DNA of 64,000 bases from DASWIG01 sp965371445. Lineage in GTDB: Bacteria > Acidobacteriota > Thermoanaerobaculia > Multivoradales > J023. Under the pieces are notes generated by a model, which searched no databases, was not told where the DNA came from, and saw nothing but the letters and a program-made list of their open reading frames with translations. How positions within the stretch are numbered: the first letter of the stretch is position 1; the number at the start of each line of letters is the position of its first letter. The position numbers were made by a program, and so were the translations under genes. The stretch is from the NCBI GenBank assembly GCA_965371445.1, contig CBDUYN010000006.1, positions 1 through 64,000 on the forward strand, in the 5' to 3' direction. Below are positions 51,402-60,152 of the stretch, piece after piece.

Positions 51402-52337
51402 TTACGCTGGCTGGCCCCGACACGCGAACGGAACGAAGGGCAAGCCCGGCGGATGCGTCCCCTCCGGGAAGGCGACGTTCCGCTCTCCGGTACGCAACCT
51501 ATCCGCCGCCTCGCGGTACGCCGCCAGCACCCACGAGTACGCCTCCCACATTTGCTTGTAGACAGACTTACGGAACGTATGGAACCGCGGCTTCCGCGAC
51601 TTCTCCACAGTCTTGGGATAGCTGAGCGGGTTCGTCTTTAGAATCTTCTTCACCCCGGCGACCTTCTTGCCGGTCTGACGACGCTCCCGCGCCCCTTCCT
51701 CGACGACCTCCTCGACCAAATCCGCCACCCGGCGACGGATCTCCTCGTCCGACAAGTGCTTCCAGCACGGCAGGGGCGAGAGCACCAACCGCTCGTCGGT
51801 GGCGAACTCCTCGGCGTCGGCCTCTCCCGTCCGCTGGCGCTCCGCGTACTCCCGGGTCCGGTTGTACCAACGACCGGTGAGCAAGGGGCTGTCTGGCGGA
51901 GCCGTTACCCCGTGGACGCCGGGCCACTGCTCAGGTCGCTCCACGAGATCCTCTTTTACTGAGTTCGAGATCAGGTACTTGAGCCGATCGACCTGCGCCT
52001 CCTCCTCATTGCTGACCGGGACCACGTGGTACGACTGGAGCTTCGGACCCTCGATCCCGTGGAGCTTGCCGAGCTCCTTGGAGAGATTCGTGTTCACGAA
52101 GTTCATGAACCGGGCGAGATGGCCCGCATCCCTCGGTTGAAGCAATGCATGATAGTGCGACGACATCACCTTGATGTCGCACACCGTCATCTCGTGCTCT
52201 CGCTGCGCCTTGCCGAAAACGCCGACGATAGTCTTGTTGACCTCCGGCGACGGACGCATCAGGCGGCGGTTGCCGAGCGTCACCGTGGTGACCTCGACCA
52301 GGCTTTCCAGCTCGAAGTAGTGAATGTCTTCAGACAT
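51402..52337 (-). CDS. REP-associated tyrosine transposase (RAYT, Y1/IS200-like)
   Basis: The 311-aa protein begins FELESLVEVTTVTLGNRRL. It carries the HUH motif in DIKVMSSHYHALLQP (HYH) followed by LARFMNFVNTNLSKELGKLH, standard for Y1 transposases. The catalytic tyrosine is probably in LKYLISNSVKEDLVE. A basic C-terminal extension of about 120 residues (SRKPRFHTFRKSVYKQMWEA) is common in RAYTs. These enzymes cut single-stranded REP hairpins. Hairpin repeats flank this gene and other REP-like elements lie at 6397, 41131 and 43834. Confidence 0.85.
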   Translation of the reverse strand: MSEDIHYFELESLVEVTTVTLGNRRLMRPSPEVNKTIVGVFGKAQREHEMTVCDIKVMSSHYHALLQPRDAGHLARFMNFVNTNLSKELGKLHGIEGPKLQSYHVVPVSNEEEAQVDRLKYLISNSVKEDLVERPEQWPGVHGVTAPPDSPLLTGRWYNRTREYAERQRTGEADAEEFATDERLVLSPLPCWKHLSDEEIRRRVADLVEEVVEEGARERRQTGKKVAGVKKILKTNPLSYPKTVEKSRKPRFHTFRKSVYKQMWEAYSWVLAAYREAADRLRTGERNVAFPEGTHPPGLPFVPFACRGQPA

Positions 52338-52539
52338 GCGCCTCCTCCATCTTGGGGAGTCTTCGGCGGCCCCGCCCCGTGCGGGGGATGCAACCCGGCC
52401 CTTGACGAGCCACGGTCACGCCGCGTACAACTCGCGTACACCCCTATAAAGCCGGAAAACGACGCCGGCATCTCACATCGACTTGCTGTGAAATTCGTCA
52501 CAGTCCGGCTCTCGACGGTTGCGTCGGCCGCTTGTCGAG

Positions 52540-52582
52540 GTGTCTGACTTTTAGGCGCGCCCATTCCTTCAAGAAATGGGTG
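52540..52582. repeat. Diverged hairpin repeat, right of the RAYT gene
   Basis: CTGACTTTTAGGCGCGCCCATTCCTTCAAGAAATGGG resembles the left-side repeat at 51172-51208 in the same orientation, with CCCATTCC/GAAATGGG forming a hairpin with one mismatch (written here in parts: box CTGACTTTTAGG, stem CCCATT/AATGGG). It may be the cognate REP end recognised by the transposase. The 52338-52539 interval shows no gene. Confidence 0.65.
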
Positions 52583-52604
52583 GCGTCTCGATGAGGGCGG
52601 CGAT

Positions 52605-52905
52605 CGGCTCGTCGAAACGACGAGCGGCCTCCCACTGAAGACGATCGGCTCGTCGAAACGACGAGCAGCCTCCCACTGAAGACGATGGGCTCGTCGAAAC
52701 GACGAGCGGTCTCCCGCGGCGTCCGATCGGCTCGTCAAAATGACGGACACCTCGCGCCGGCTGCCGAAGCCCTCGTCGAATTGACGGACACCTCGCGCCG
52801 GCTGCCGAAGCCCTCGTCAAAATGACGGACACCTCGTGCCGTTTGCCGAAGCCCTCGTCAAAATGACGACCGTCTTACGCCGGTTGCCGACGCCCTCGTC
52901 CCGCG
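52605..52905. repeat. Seven 41-bp tandem units with central dyad
   Basis: Units start at 52605, 52646, 52687, 52728, 52769, 52810 and 52851, each exactly 41 bp, with an eighth truncated. The first three share GGCTCGTCGAAACGACGAGC (perfect 8-bp dyad). The last four share CCCTCGTCAAAATGACGGAC with a weaker dyad. The part between dyads is also conserved within each half. The period is not a multiple of three, so it is not coding. It ends about 55 bases before the DinB gene start. Confidence 0.9.
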
Positions 52906-52958
52906 GTGTGTTACCCTGATGCTCCGGCAACCTTGGAACCGACTGGGAGAGCCTGACG

Positions 52959-53420
52959 ATGAGCGACCTGGATCGATACCGATACCGCGGGGCACGGGCC
53001 CTGGTACTCTTACACGAGCGCTACTTGCGCGAGTTTGTGGAGACGTGGCGGGAGGCCCGGGCCGCCGGCTTGGAGCTGCCGCCGTCCGAGGATCCTGCCT
53101 ATGTCTCGATGGAGATGCTCCTGGCGCACGTCCTGGCGGCCGGGCGCTCCTACATGGTCTGGATCTGCGAGAAGTTGGAGCTTCCGGATCCTGAGATCGA
53201 AAAACCGCCGCCGGTCGACGAAATCGAAGCCGAGGCCTGGGTCTACCTGGAGCACCTCCTGGAACGGTGGCGCCTGCCGCTTGTCGAGGTGTCCGAGGAG
53301 GCTTGCGACCAGACGTTCCCTTCGCGCTGGGACGTCCTTTATTCGATCGACGCCATGCTTGAGCATGCCGTCATTCATCCCGTTCGGCATACCTTTCAGC
53401 TGCGGGAGCTGATGGGATGA
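52959..53420 (+). CDS. DinB-family protein
   Basis: The 153-aa protein is a four-helix DinB-like bundle: LVLLHERYLREFVETWREA, AYVSMEMLLAHVLAAGRSYM, EHLLERWRLPLVEV and YSIDAMLEHAVIHPVRHTFQ. The three potential metal ligands are H116-like positions in LAHVL and EHAVIHPVRHTFQ. DinB proteins are metal-dependent and some are thiol S-transferases, but the role here is open. Its stop overlaps the next start as ATGA, and it follows the 41-bp array closely. Confidence 0.78.
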   Translation: MSDLDRYRYRGARALVLLHERYLREFVETWREARAAGLELPPSEDPAYVSMEMLLAHVLAAGRSYMVWICEKLELPDPEIEKPPPVDEIEAEAWVYLEHLLERWRLPLVEVSEEACDQTFPSRWDVLYSIDAMLEHAVIHPVRHTFQLRELMG

Positions 53421-54913
53421 GCACGGTGACGGAAGTCAGGATCGTCTCCTCCCTGCCCGTCTGGCTGATTCTGTTCCTCACAGCGGTAGGGACCGTTCCG
53501 GCGGCGGCGCAGACCCCGTTGCGGCTGTCGGAGAGCGTAGAGGACGTCATCGACGATCTGGAGAGCTTCGTCCCCGAGTACATGCGCGAGGAGGACGTCC
53601 CCGGAGTCGCCGTGGCCCTGGTCCGCGACGGCAAGGTGGTCCGGACGAAAGGCTTCGGGGTCGCGAACGCTCTCACCCGTCGCCGCGTTGGGCCGGAGAC
53701 GGTTTTCGAGGTGGCTTCGAGCAGTAAGGTGGTGACGGCCTACGTCGCGCTACGGCTCGTCGATCAGGGAGTGCTCTCACTCGACGAGCCCCTGAATTCC
53801 TATCTGCCGGAACCTTGGCTTCCTCCGTCCGACTCCAGGGACGCGATCACTCTGCGCCAGGTGCTCTCTCACAGCTCAGGGCTCGGCCACGCGACCTCCA
53901 GCCGGCAGACCCTCTTCGCTCCCGGCCGCGGCTACTCCTACTCGGCGATCGGCTTCCAGTACGCGCAGGCCGTGATCGAGCACGTCACCGGGCAAGGGCT
54001 CGACGAAGTCGCCGAGGCGATGGTGTTCGCCCCGCTTGCCATGTCGTCCAGTAGCTTTGTGAACCCCGAGAAGCTCAGAGGACGCAGCGCCAACGGTCAT
54101 CTGCGGGCGATCGTTCCGACGGTGCTCTTCGTCTCCTGCTTCGTCGTGTCCCTGATCCTGGTCGTCCCACTCTCCCTTGTGGCCTTGCGGTTTCTGAGCG
54201 GCCGGTGGCGACCGTCGCCACGGAGAGCGGCGGGCATTCTGGGCTTGGCGTTCGTCTTGGCGCTGGTGCCGGCCTTCGTGCTGCCGCAGAGGATCGGCTT
54301 GCCGGAATTCTCCTGGTGGATCGCCGGGTGCGGATTTGCCTTGACCGCGGCTTTGGCGTCGGCCTCGCTCGCCGGCCGGCTCGCCGTCGTCCGCTGGCTT
54401 CCGGGACGGACGGGGTGGCGAGCTGCCCTGACGGTGGTCTGGAGCTTGCTCGTGCTCGCCGGGCTCTTCTTCCTGGCGGTCCAGGTGAGGAGCTTGCCGG
54501 TGCCAAGGTGGCCGGACGTGAGAGCGGAGGCCGCAGGCTCGATGCGGGCCACGGCGGGTGACCTGGCGACCTTCCTCGCCGAATTGTCGAGGCCGCAGCG
54601 CCTTACCGCGGAGACGGCCGCACAACTTCGCACACCTCAGGTCCGCTTGAGCGACGACCTCTCCTGGGGGCTGGGCCCGGGCATCCACCACAGCCCGCAG
54701 GGCGACGCGCTGTGGCAATGGGGACAGCACCTCGACTTTCAAAGCCTGATGATGATCTATCCCGAGCACGGCTTCGGCGTCGTCGTCTGTACGAACAGCG
54801 ACTTTCTAAACCCCGACGTTGCCCTGGAGATCGCCTACCGGGCTCTGGGAGGCGATCCCGAAAGCGTGCGTCGGGCGATTCATTTGGAGCACAATTATCG
54901 GGAGGGTGAATAG
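53417..54913 (+). CDS. Membrane-embedded serine hydrolase (beta-lactamase family)
   Basis: The 498-aa protein has a signal segment (LPVWLILFLTAVGTVPAAA). The class C beta-lactamase-like fold follows: EEDVPGVAVALVRDGKVV, nucleophile motif S101-S-S-K104, HSSGLG and YSYSAIGF, where the usual YxN motif reads Y-S-A. Between residues about 232 and 360 it carries four hydrophobic helices (TVLFVSCFVVSLILVVPLSL and others), then resumes the hydrolase fold (MRATAGDLATFLAELSRP, GFGVVVCTNSDF). The membrane insertion inside the fold is unusual. It may be a peptidase or esterase. Confidence 0.85.
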   Translation: MSTVTEVRIVSSLPVWLILFLTAVGTVPAAAQTPLRLSESVEDVIDDLESFVPEYMREEDVPGVAVALVRDGKVVRTKGFGVANALTRRRVGPETVFEVASSSKVVTAYVALRLVDQGVLSLDEPLNSYLPEPWLPPSDSRDAITLRQVLSHSSGLGHATSSRQTLFAPGRGYSYSAIGFQYAQAVIEHVTGQGLDEVAEAMVFAPLAMSSSSFVNPEKLRGRSANGHLRAIVPTVLFVSCFVVSLILVVPLSLVALRFLSGRWRPSPRRAAGILGLAFVLALVPAFVLPQRIGLPEFSWWIAGCGFALTAALASASLAGRLAVVRWLPGRTGWRAALTVVWSLLVLAGLFFLAVQVRSLPVPRWPDVRAEAAGSMRATAGDLATFLAELSRPQRLTAETAAQLRTPQVRLSDDLSWGLGPGIHHSPQGDALWQWGQHLDFQSLMMIYPEHGFGVVVCTNSDFLNPDVALEIAYRALGGDPESVRRAIHLEHNYREGE

Positions 54914-56292
54914 CGAAGGCGCCCGAAGGGGATGCCGAGCTTCTTCATCCGATTGCGTAACTTCGAAGCGTTGATCCCCAGAACCTGCGCGGCCCCATCG
55001 GGGCCGTGGACCTTGCCGCCGGTCCGTTCCAGGACCCGACGGATGTGGCGTGCGACGACCTTGTCGAGCTTCAGGGGCTCGTCGTCGTCCGGCGTTCTCC
55101 CGGCCGGTGCGGCGACGCCGTCGGCCGTGGTAGGGATCCAGCGGTCGAAGGAGAGCTCGCCGTCGCGGCAGAGGATCAGCGCCCGCTCGACGACGTTCTC
55201 GAGCTCGCGGACGTTTCCCGGCCAGTCGTAGCCCATGAGCGGCTCGAGGGCCCCCGGGACCAGCCTCGGCACCGCCTCCAGCTTCAGCCGCCGTGCCTTG
55301 GCGTCGATGAAGTGCTGCACGAGCGCCGGGATGTCGGCCCGACGCTCGCGAAGCGGCGGCACCGTGATCGGGAAGACGTTCAACCGAAACCACAGGTCCT
55401 TGCGGAAGTGGCCCTCGGCCACCGTCGCCTCCAAGTCGCGGTTGGTCGCCGCGACGACCCGCGCGTCGACCGTGATCGTACTGCTCCCTCCGACCCTCTC
55501 GATCTCCCGCGTCTGCAGGACCCGCAGAAGCCTCACCTAGGCCTCGGGCGGTAGCTCCCTCACCTCGTCGAGAAAGATCGTACCCCCCTCGGCGCGCTCG
55601 AAGCGTCCGCGCTCTTGGGCCAGCGCTCCGGTGAAGGCTCCCTTCTCGTGACCGAAGAGCTCGCTGTCCAAGAGCGTGTCGGGGATCGCGCCGCAGTTGA
55701 CCTTGATCATCGGTCCTTGGCGCCGCGGCGAGCCGTCGTGGATGGCCTTGGCGATCAGGTCCTTGCCGACCCCCGTCTCGCCCAGCAGCAGGACCGGCGA
55801 GTCGCGTACCGCCACCTGGCGCACAAGGTCCATCACCGGAGCCAGGCCGAAGTCCTCACCGACGATCTCCGCGCCCCGCAGGCGGTAGATCTCTTCCCGG
55901 AGGTAGCGGTTGTCGTCGGCCAGAAGGTCTTTGAGCCGTTCGACCTCCCGGTGCTCGAGAGCGTTGGCGAGCGCGATGGCAAAAGGACCGTTCAAAAGCG
56001 CGACGAGGCGCGCGTGCTCCTCGGTGTAGCGGTCGCGGCCCCGGGCTGCCAGGACGAGCTTGCCGATCCGTTGTCCTTCGAGCTCCAGGAAGAGGAGGAG
56101 AAGCGAGCAACCCGTCATGCCGAAGACCTCGGTCATCCGCCGGCCGACGGGATCCTCCTCCGGCCGGTTCATGATCCAGACCCGGCGCTCGGCCCACTTC
56201 GCCACCTCCGCCGGCGGCATCGGCGGGACCTGCGTCGTCCGCTCGAAGCGCTCTCCGGCCGCGCGCCTCGCGCGTTTCGGCGAACGGGTCAA
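54895..56292 (-). pseudogene. Sigma-54-dependent activator, N-truncated and interrupted by TAG
   Basis: From about 56245 downwards the frame encodes part of a GAF domain (VFGMTGCSLLLLFLELEGQ), then the AAA+ domain: Walker A GETGVGKDLIAKAIH, GAFTGA in GHEKGAFTGALAQ, and Walker B GGTIFLDEVRELPPEA. A TAG at 55537-55539 follows where relatives have Gln (CAG to TAG). The frame resumes with VRLLRVLQTREIERVGG, sensor I ATNRDLE and a C-terminal Fis-type HTH (GAAQVLGINASKLRNRMKKL). The N-terminal start of the GAF region is missing. Amber suppression seems unlikely, so the gene is probably dead. Confidence 0.82.
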
Positions 56293-56662
56293 GGTGCTCG
56301 CGAGCGACGGCGCCCCTACACTCCCCTTCGAGGACGCCCTCTTCGACCGCTTCGTCTCGACCTACGTCCTTGACCTGCTCCCGAAATCCGAGATCTCCCA
56401 CCTCCTCAAGGAGGCCCACCGCGTCCTGGCGGACGATGGCCGGCTCTGCGTGGCGGGTCTGAGCCACGGCCCGACTCCCGTGTCGAAAGCGATTCTCGCC
56501 ATCTGGAAAGCGGTCCATAAGCTGCGTCCCGTCTGGGTCGGCGGCTGCCGGCCCATTGCCGTGGTCGATTTCCTGCCGCAGAGGTCGTGGGAGGTCCTCT
56601 ACCGCGGTATCACCGTGGCCTGGGGGCTCGCTTCGGAAGTCGTCGTCGCCCGCAAGCTGTAG
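56262..56662 (+). pseudogene. C-terminal fragment of a class I SAM methyltransferase
   Basis: The plus frame from about 56262 reads RFGERVKVLASDGAPTLPF, DALFDRFVSTYVLDLL, LLKEAHRVLADDGRLCVAG and WEVLYRGITVAWGLASEV, the second half of a UbiE/Methyltransf_11 protein. Motif I (the glycine-rich SAM loop) and all upstream sequence are missing. The truncation point abuts the truncated N-terminus of the divergently oriented sigma-54 activator. No start codon with a plausible ribosome-binding site is present. Confidence 0.7.
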
Positions 56663-56850
56663 TAGGCCGGTTCGCCACCTTCTGCGCTGACGTCATCTAG
56701 CCGCCACAGCTCGAGTCCTTGGAAGAGGACGCGGGGCCACCCTACAAGAGCCAGACGGCGCCCGATGTCTGGCACCGATTTTGCTTCAAGAAACCCGTAG
56801 CGGCCACGGACTCTGCCGCGCTGCCGCTTGTTGTCAACGGAGCTCAATCG

Positions 56851-57579
56851 ATGAGCCACGACCAAGAGCTTGAAGAAAACGTCGCCGACCAGGCGATCGT
56901 TGAAGCCTTACCCCAATACTACGGCCTCGCCGGCCACGCGGAAGACTCGGTGATCCTCCGGCGAGCCATCATCGCGGCGGTGGTCTTTCACGTCGCGCTC
57001 CTCGTCGTGCGTTGGCCCTTTGGCGGCGACGCGCTCAAGCTGCGCGAGCCGCCGGCGCGTAAGGTCTACGTCGTCGAGCAACTGCGTTTCCAGCCGCCGG
57101 CTCCCCAGCGCCGTGAGGCGATTCCTGAGCGGAAAGCCAGGAAGGTCCCCATGCCCGACCCCACCCCGGAGGACCCGGAGCCGGTCGTGACGGCGGAGCT
57201 CGAGGTCCCGGAGGTCGACATCCCGATCGACTCCGAGATCTTCTTCGGCATCCCCGAGGCGCCGCCGGCCCCCCCTTTCGGTGGCCAAGGTGTCTTCCGG
57301 TTGGGCGGCGAGATCGCGCCTCCGGTCAAGGTCCACTACCCCCAGCCGCGCTTCACGGAAGAGGCGCGTAAGGCCCGGATCCAGGGGGTCGTGCTGCTCG
57401 AAACGGTGATCGACGCGTTGGGCAACATCACCCAGGTCAGGGTCTTGAAGGGTCTGCCGATGGGGCTCACGGAGAACGCGGTCGAGACCGTGACGCAGTG
57501 GAGGTACGAGCCGGCGACCCGCGCCGGTGTCCCGGTGGCGGTCTACCTCAACGTGGTGGTGAGCTTCTCGCTTCAGTAG
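56851..57579 (+). CDS. TonB-family energy transducer
   Basis: The 242-aa protein starts at ATG 56851 with ACGGAG upstream; an earlier in-frame start at 56719 would add 44 poorly conserved residues. An inner-membrane helix (AIIAAVVFHVALLVVRWPF) lies near residue 40. A Pro/Glu-rich spacer follows, then a TonB C-terminal domain (ARKARIQGVVLLETVIDALG, VETVTQWRYEPATRAGVPV). It is independent of the other TonB at 34290. No receptor or ExbBD lies nearby. Confidence 0.87.
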   Translation: MSHDQELEENVADQAIVEALPQYYGLAGHAEDSVILRRAIIAAVVFHVALLVVRWPFGGDALKLREPPARKVYVVEQLRFQPPAPQRREAIPERKARKVPMPDPTPEDPEPVVTAELEVPEVDIPIDSEIFFGIPEAPPAPPFGGQGVFRLGGEIAPPVKVHYPQPRFTEEARKARIQGVVLLETVIDALGNITQVRVLKGLPMGLTENAVETVTQWRYEPATRAGVPVAVYLNVVVSFSLQ

Positions 57580-57667
57580 GGCCGAGCTAGAGCACCCAGG
57601 CGTAGCCGAGCTTGAGGAACAACGTCGGTCTCTCTGTTCCAAATCTTAGACGGTCCGAGCTGGGGTT

Positions 57668-57695
57668 TTGGTCAATCCTGCCGCTGTGCTATCTT
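57668..57695 (+). promoter_or_regulatory. Probable sigma-70 promoter of the lipoprotein gene
   Basis: TTGGTC (57668-57673) and TATCTT (57690-57695) are separated by 16 bases and lie 25 bases before the start codon, with GGAGGAGG between. Both boxes match the consensus at four of six positions. The leader would be short. Confidence 0.4.
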
Positions 57696-57720
57696 TCGCT
57701 AAACCACGACGGAGGAGGTC

Positions 57721-58341
57721 ATGAGCAGATATCTCCCTGTGATCGCTCTCGCAGCTTGGCTCGGCCTTGCGTCCTGCGGCCCGCAACCGGCCCCGGAAGC
57801 CGCCGGCGAAACCGATGCTCCGGCCGTAGCACACGCCGCGGCCCCGGAGTCGCCGCCACTCGACGCGGAGGACCCCACGCTCCTCGAGCGTCCCTTTACG
57901 GCCGAGCAGATCCGCGACGAGTGGGGCGTGGGCCTGCAGCTCACCATCCTGCAGACGTCCCCCGAGGGCGAAGAGCGCCAGCGCTGGACGGTCGTCTCCG
58001 CCGACGGCGAAGGGTGCGAGATCGAGTACGCGACGCTCGACGACGACGGCAACGTCACCGGCGAGCCCACCGTCCAGAGAACGGGCTGGGTGGAGCTCCG
58101 AGATCACGCGAGCTTCAAGGCCGAGCATTCGACGCGGGAGGACGTCACCCGGGAGAGCGACCTGGGCAGGCTCGAAGGCTGGCTCTACAAGGTGCGCGAC
58201 GAAGAAGCGGGCACCCTCACGGAGTACTTCTTTGCGAAATCGCTTCCCGGCGCTCCGGTTCACCTGCGTTCCTTGAAAGACGGCGAGACGATCTACGAGA
58301 TGGCCCAGTTGGCGCACGAGCGCATGGCTTTGGTCAACTGA
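57721..58341 (+). CDS. Predicted lipoprotein of unknown function
   Basis: The 206-aa protein starts at ATG 57721 after GGAGGAGG. It has a lipoprotein signal (LPVIALAAWLGLASC) with lipobox LASC. An Ala/Pro/Glu-rich linker leads to a beta-rich domain (WTVVSADGEGCEIEYATLDD, LEGWLYKVRDEEAGTLTEYF). I do not recognise the domain. It converges on the PQQ-propeller gene with adjoining stops and no spacer. Confidence 0.72.
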   Translation: MSRYLPVIALAAWLGLASCGPQPAPEAAGETDAPAVAHAAAPESPPLDAEDPTLLERPFTAEQIRDEWGVGLQLTILQTSPEGEERQRWTVVSADGEGCEIEYATLDDDGNVTGEPTVQRTGWVELRDHASFKAEHSTREDVTRESDLGRLEGWLYKVRDEEAGTLTEYFFAKSLPGAPVHLRSLKDGETIYEMAQLAHERMALVN

Positions 58342-59697
58342 TCAACGGCCCGTTTCCTCAACGCCGTCTTCCGCGATGCAGTAGAGGTGGCGCTGCCCAC
58401 GGAGGTAAAGCTCCTTGCCGACGACGACCGGCGAGGCCGAGAAGACGTCGTCGAGCTCGTTGCGGGCCAGGATCTCGAATTCGCCGCCGTGCCGGAGGAC
58501 CGCGGTCGTGCCGCTGCGTCCGACGACGTAGACGCGCCCCGCGGCTCCGACCGGCGAAGCGAAGACGTAGCCCAGCCCCGGGAGACGCTCGGGGCCGAAG
58601 AGGACCTTGCCGGATTTCGCGTCGAGGGAGGTGATAAATCCCTGGCTGTGCTTGAGGAAGTAGAGCCGTCCCTCGTAGAGCAGCGGCGACGGGACGTAGG
58701 ATGCGTCGCGATGGCGCTGCCAGACGACCGCCTCGGAGCTCCCCGTGATGTCGCCCTTGGCGGCCGACAACCGGATCGCCATCATCGCCTGCCCGTCGTA
58801 GCTGTTGCCGACGATCACCAGGCCGTCCGACGCCACCGGCGAGGCGACGACGTTACGCGACAGCCCGCCGCACTCCCAGAGGACCTCGCCCGTCGCGAGG
58901 TCGTAGCCGCGCACGCGGTTCGTGGCGCTGACGATCGCCTGCGCCCGGCCGTCGTGCTCGACGACGAGCGGCGTCGACCACGAGGTGATCTCGTCGCGCG
59001 CCACCCGCCAGCGTTCCTTGCCGGTGCGCTTGTCGAGGGCGAGGACGAAAGAGTCGCCCTGGTGGTCCCAGTTGACGATCAACGTCGAGCCGTGAAGCGC
59101 TGGCGAGCTGCCTTCGCCGTGACCGTGAAGCGAGCGCATGTCGCCGAAGTCCCGCTCCCACAGGAGCTCACCGTCCATGTCGAGGGCGTAGAGGCCCCGA
59201 GAGCCAAAAAAGGCGAAGAGGCGCTCGCCGTCGGTCACGGCGGAATTTGAGGCCCAGCTGCCGGTGACGTGCGTCCCCTCGTGCGGACGCTCCGTGCGCA
59301 CCGTCCGTTGCCAGAGCGGGGTCCCTTTGTGACGGTCGACGGCGACGACCACGAACTTCTGCTGATAAGCGGACGGATAGTTGTCATGCGCCCCGGCATC
59401 GTGCTCGCCGATCGGCGCGGCGGGTTCGCCGAAGGGGATGGCGGTGGTCAGGAACAGGCGGTCGCCCCAGACGATCGGCGTCGAGTGTCCGACGCCGGGG
59501 ATGGCGAGCTTGAAGCGTACGTTTCGCTCCTCGCTCCAATCGACCGGCGGATCGCCGTCGGGCGAGACGCCGTTGCCGGCCGGCCCGCGCCATTGCGGCC
59601 AATGGGCAGGTGCGTCGGCGCCAGCGAGCGCGGCGAGCGGTAGGAGGAGGTGCCCGAGGAGGAGCAGCAGGGCTTGGCGCGTCGGTGGGCGTTGCAT
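58342..59697 (-). CDS. Secreted PQQ-like beta-propeller protein
   Basis: The 451-aa protein has a signal peptide (ALLLLLGHLLLPLAALAGA) followed by WPQWRGPAGNGVSPDGDPPV, the usual start of outer-membrane-assembly-like (BamB/PQQ) propellers. Blade motifs recur: VVAVDRHKGTPLWQRTVRT, LYALDMDGELLWERDFGD, VLALDKRTGKERWRVARDE, GYDLATGEVLWECGG and SLDAKSGKVLFGPERL. No catalytic PQQ-binding cysteine pair or haem is visible, so it is likely structural or ligand-binding in the periplasm. Confidence 0.87.
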   Translation of the reverse strand: MQRPPTRQALLLLLGHLLLPLAALAGADAPAHWPQWRGPAGNGVSPDGDPPVDWSEERNVRFKLAIPGVGHSTPIVWGDRLFLTTAIPFGEPAAPIGEHDAGAHDNYPSAYQQKFVVVAVDRHKGTPLWQRTVRTERPHEGTHVTGSWASNSAVTDGERLFAFFGSRGLYALDMDGELLWERDFGDMRSLHGHGEGSSPALHGSTLIVNWDHQGDSFVLALDKRTGKERWRVARDEITSWSTPLVVEHDGRAQAIVSATNRVRGYDLATGEVLWECGGLSRNVVASPVASDGLVIVGNSYDGQAMMAIRLSAAKGDITGSSEAVVWQRHRDASYVPSPLLYEGRLYFLKHSQGFITSLDAKSGKVLFGPERLPGLGYVFASPVGAAGRVYVVGRSGTTAVLRHGGEFEILARNELDDVFSASPVVVGKELYLRGQRHLYCIAEDGVEETGR

Positions 59698-59709
59698 CGT
59701 GGTTTCAGG

Positions 59710-60037
59710 GTAGCACGGTAGCCGCCTGGCCTGGAGTGCCGACGGCCGTCTCTACTCCGGCGGCGTCGACGGCACCATTCGCTGGCGCGATCTCGGCGCG
59801 ACCCGGCGGGCTACCGCGAGCGAGCGCGACGAGCTGGCGCGCCGCGTCCGTCCGTCGACCGCGAAGCCGGGCCGGACCGAGGAGCCGCCTCCCGAGGTCC
59901 ATGACGTCAAGGTGTTCGAGGACACCGCGACCGAGAAGACCTCGGCCCAGGAAGCGACCGAGGAAGCGGAAGCGATCGAGGAAGCAGAAGCGACCGAGCT
60001 ATCGGCTCCACCTCTGACCCACCGTTTCCTCTGCTGA
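59710..60037 (+). pseudogene. C-terminal remnant of a WD40-repeat protein
   Basis: The frame ending at TGA 60035-60037 begins with LAWSADGRLYSGGVDGTIRW, the last blade of a WD40 propeller. An Arg/Thr-rich segment and a Glu/Ala-rich tail (SAQEATEEAEAIEEAEATE) follow. An in-frame stop lies a few codons upstream, and no earlier blades are present, so the rest of the gene is gone. It overlaps the 5' end of the PQQ gene's upstream region. Nothing else is seen between 59698 and 60152. Confidence 0.5.
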
Positions 60038-60152
60038 GGGACCGGGGCCGGGGCCGCCGCCGCGTCTCGCCCAGGCCGCGGGACCGGAGCACCGCCACGG
60101 CCCGTGTCCCTGCCACCGGCTCAGCTATCTCCACGAGCTTCTGCCCGCCGAC

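Noticed and set aside
52605..52905. CRISPR array
   Set aside because: The period is regular, but there are no invariant repeats separated by unrelated spacers; the whole 41-bp unit is conserved and drifts gradually, and no cas genes are present.
54895..56292. Amber codon as pyrrolysine or programmed read-through
   Set aside because: The codon replaces a conserved Gln (CAG to TAG), the gene also lacks its N-terminus, and no pyl genes or read-through context are visible.
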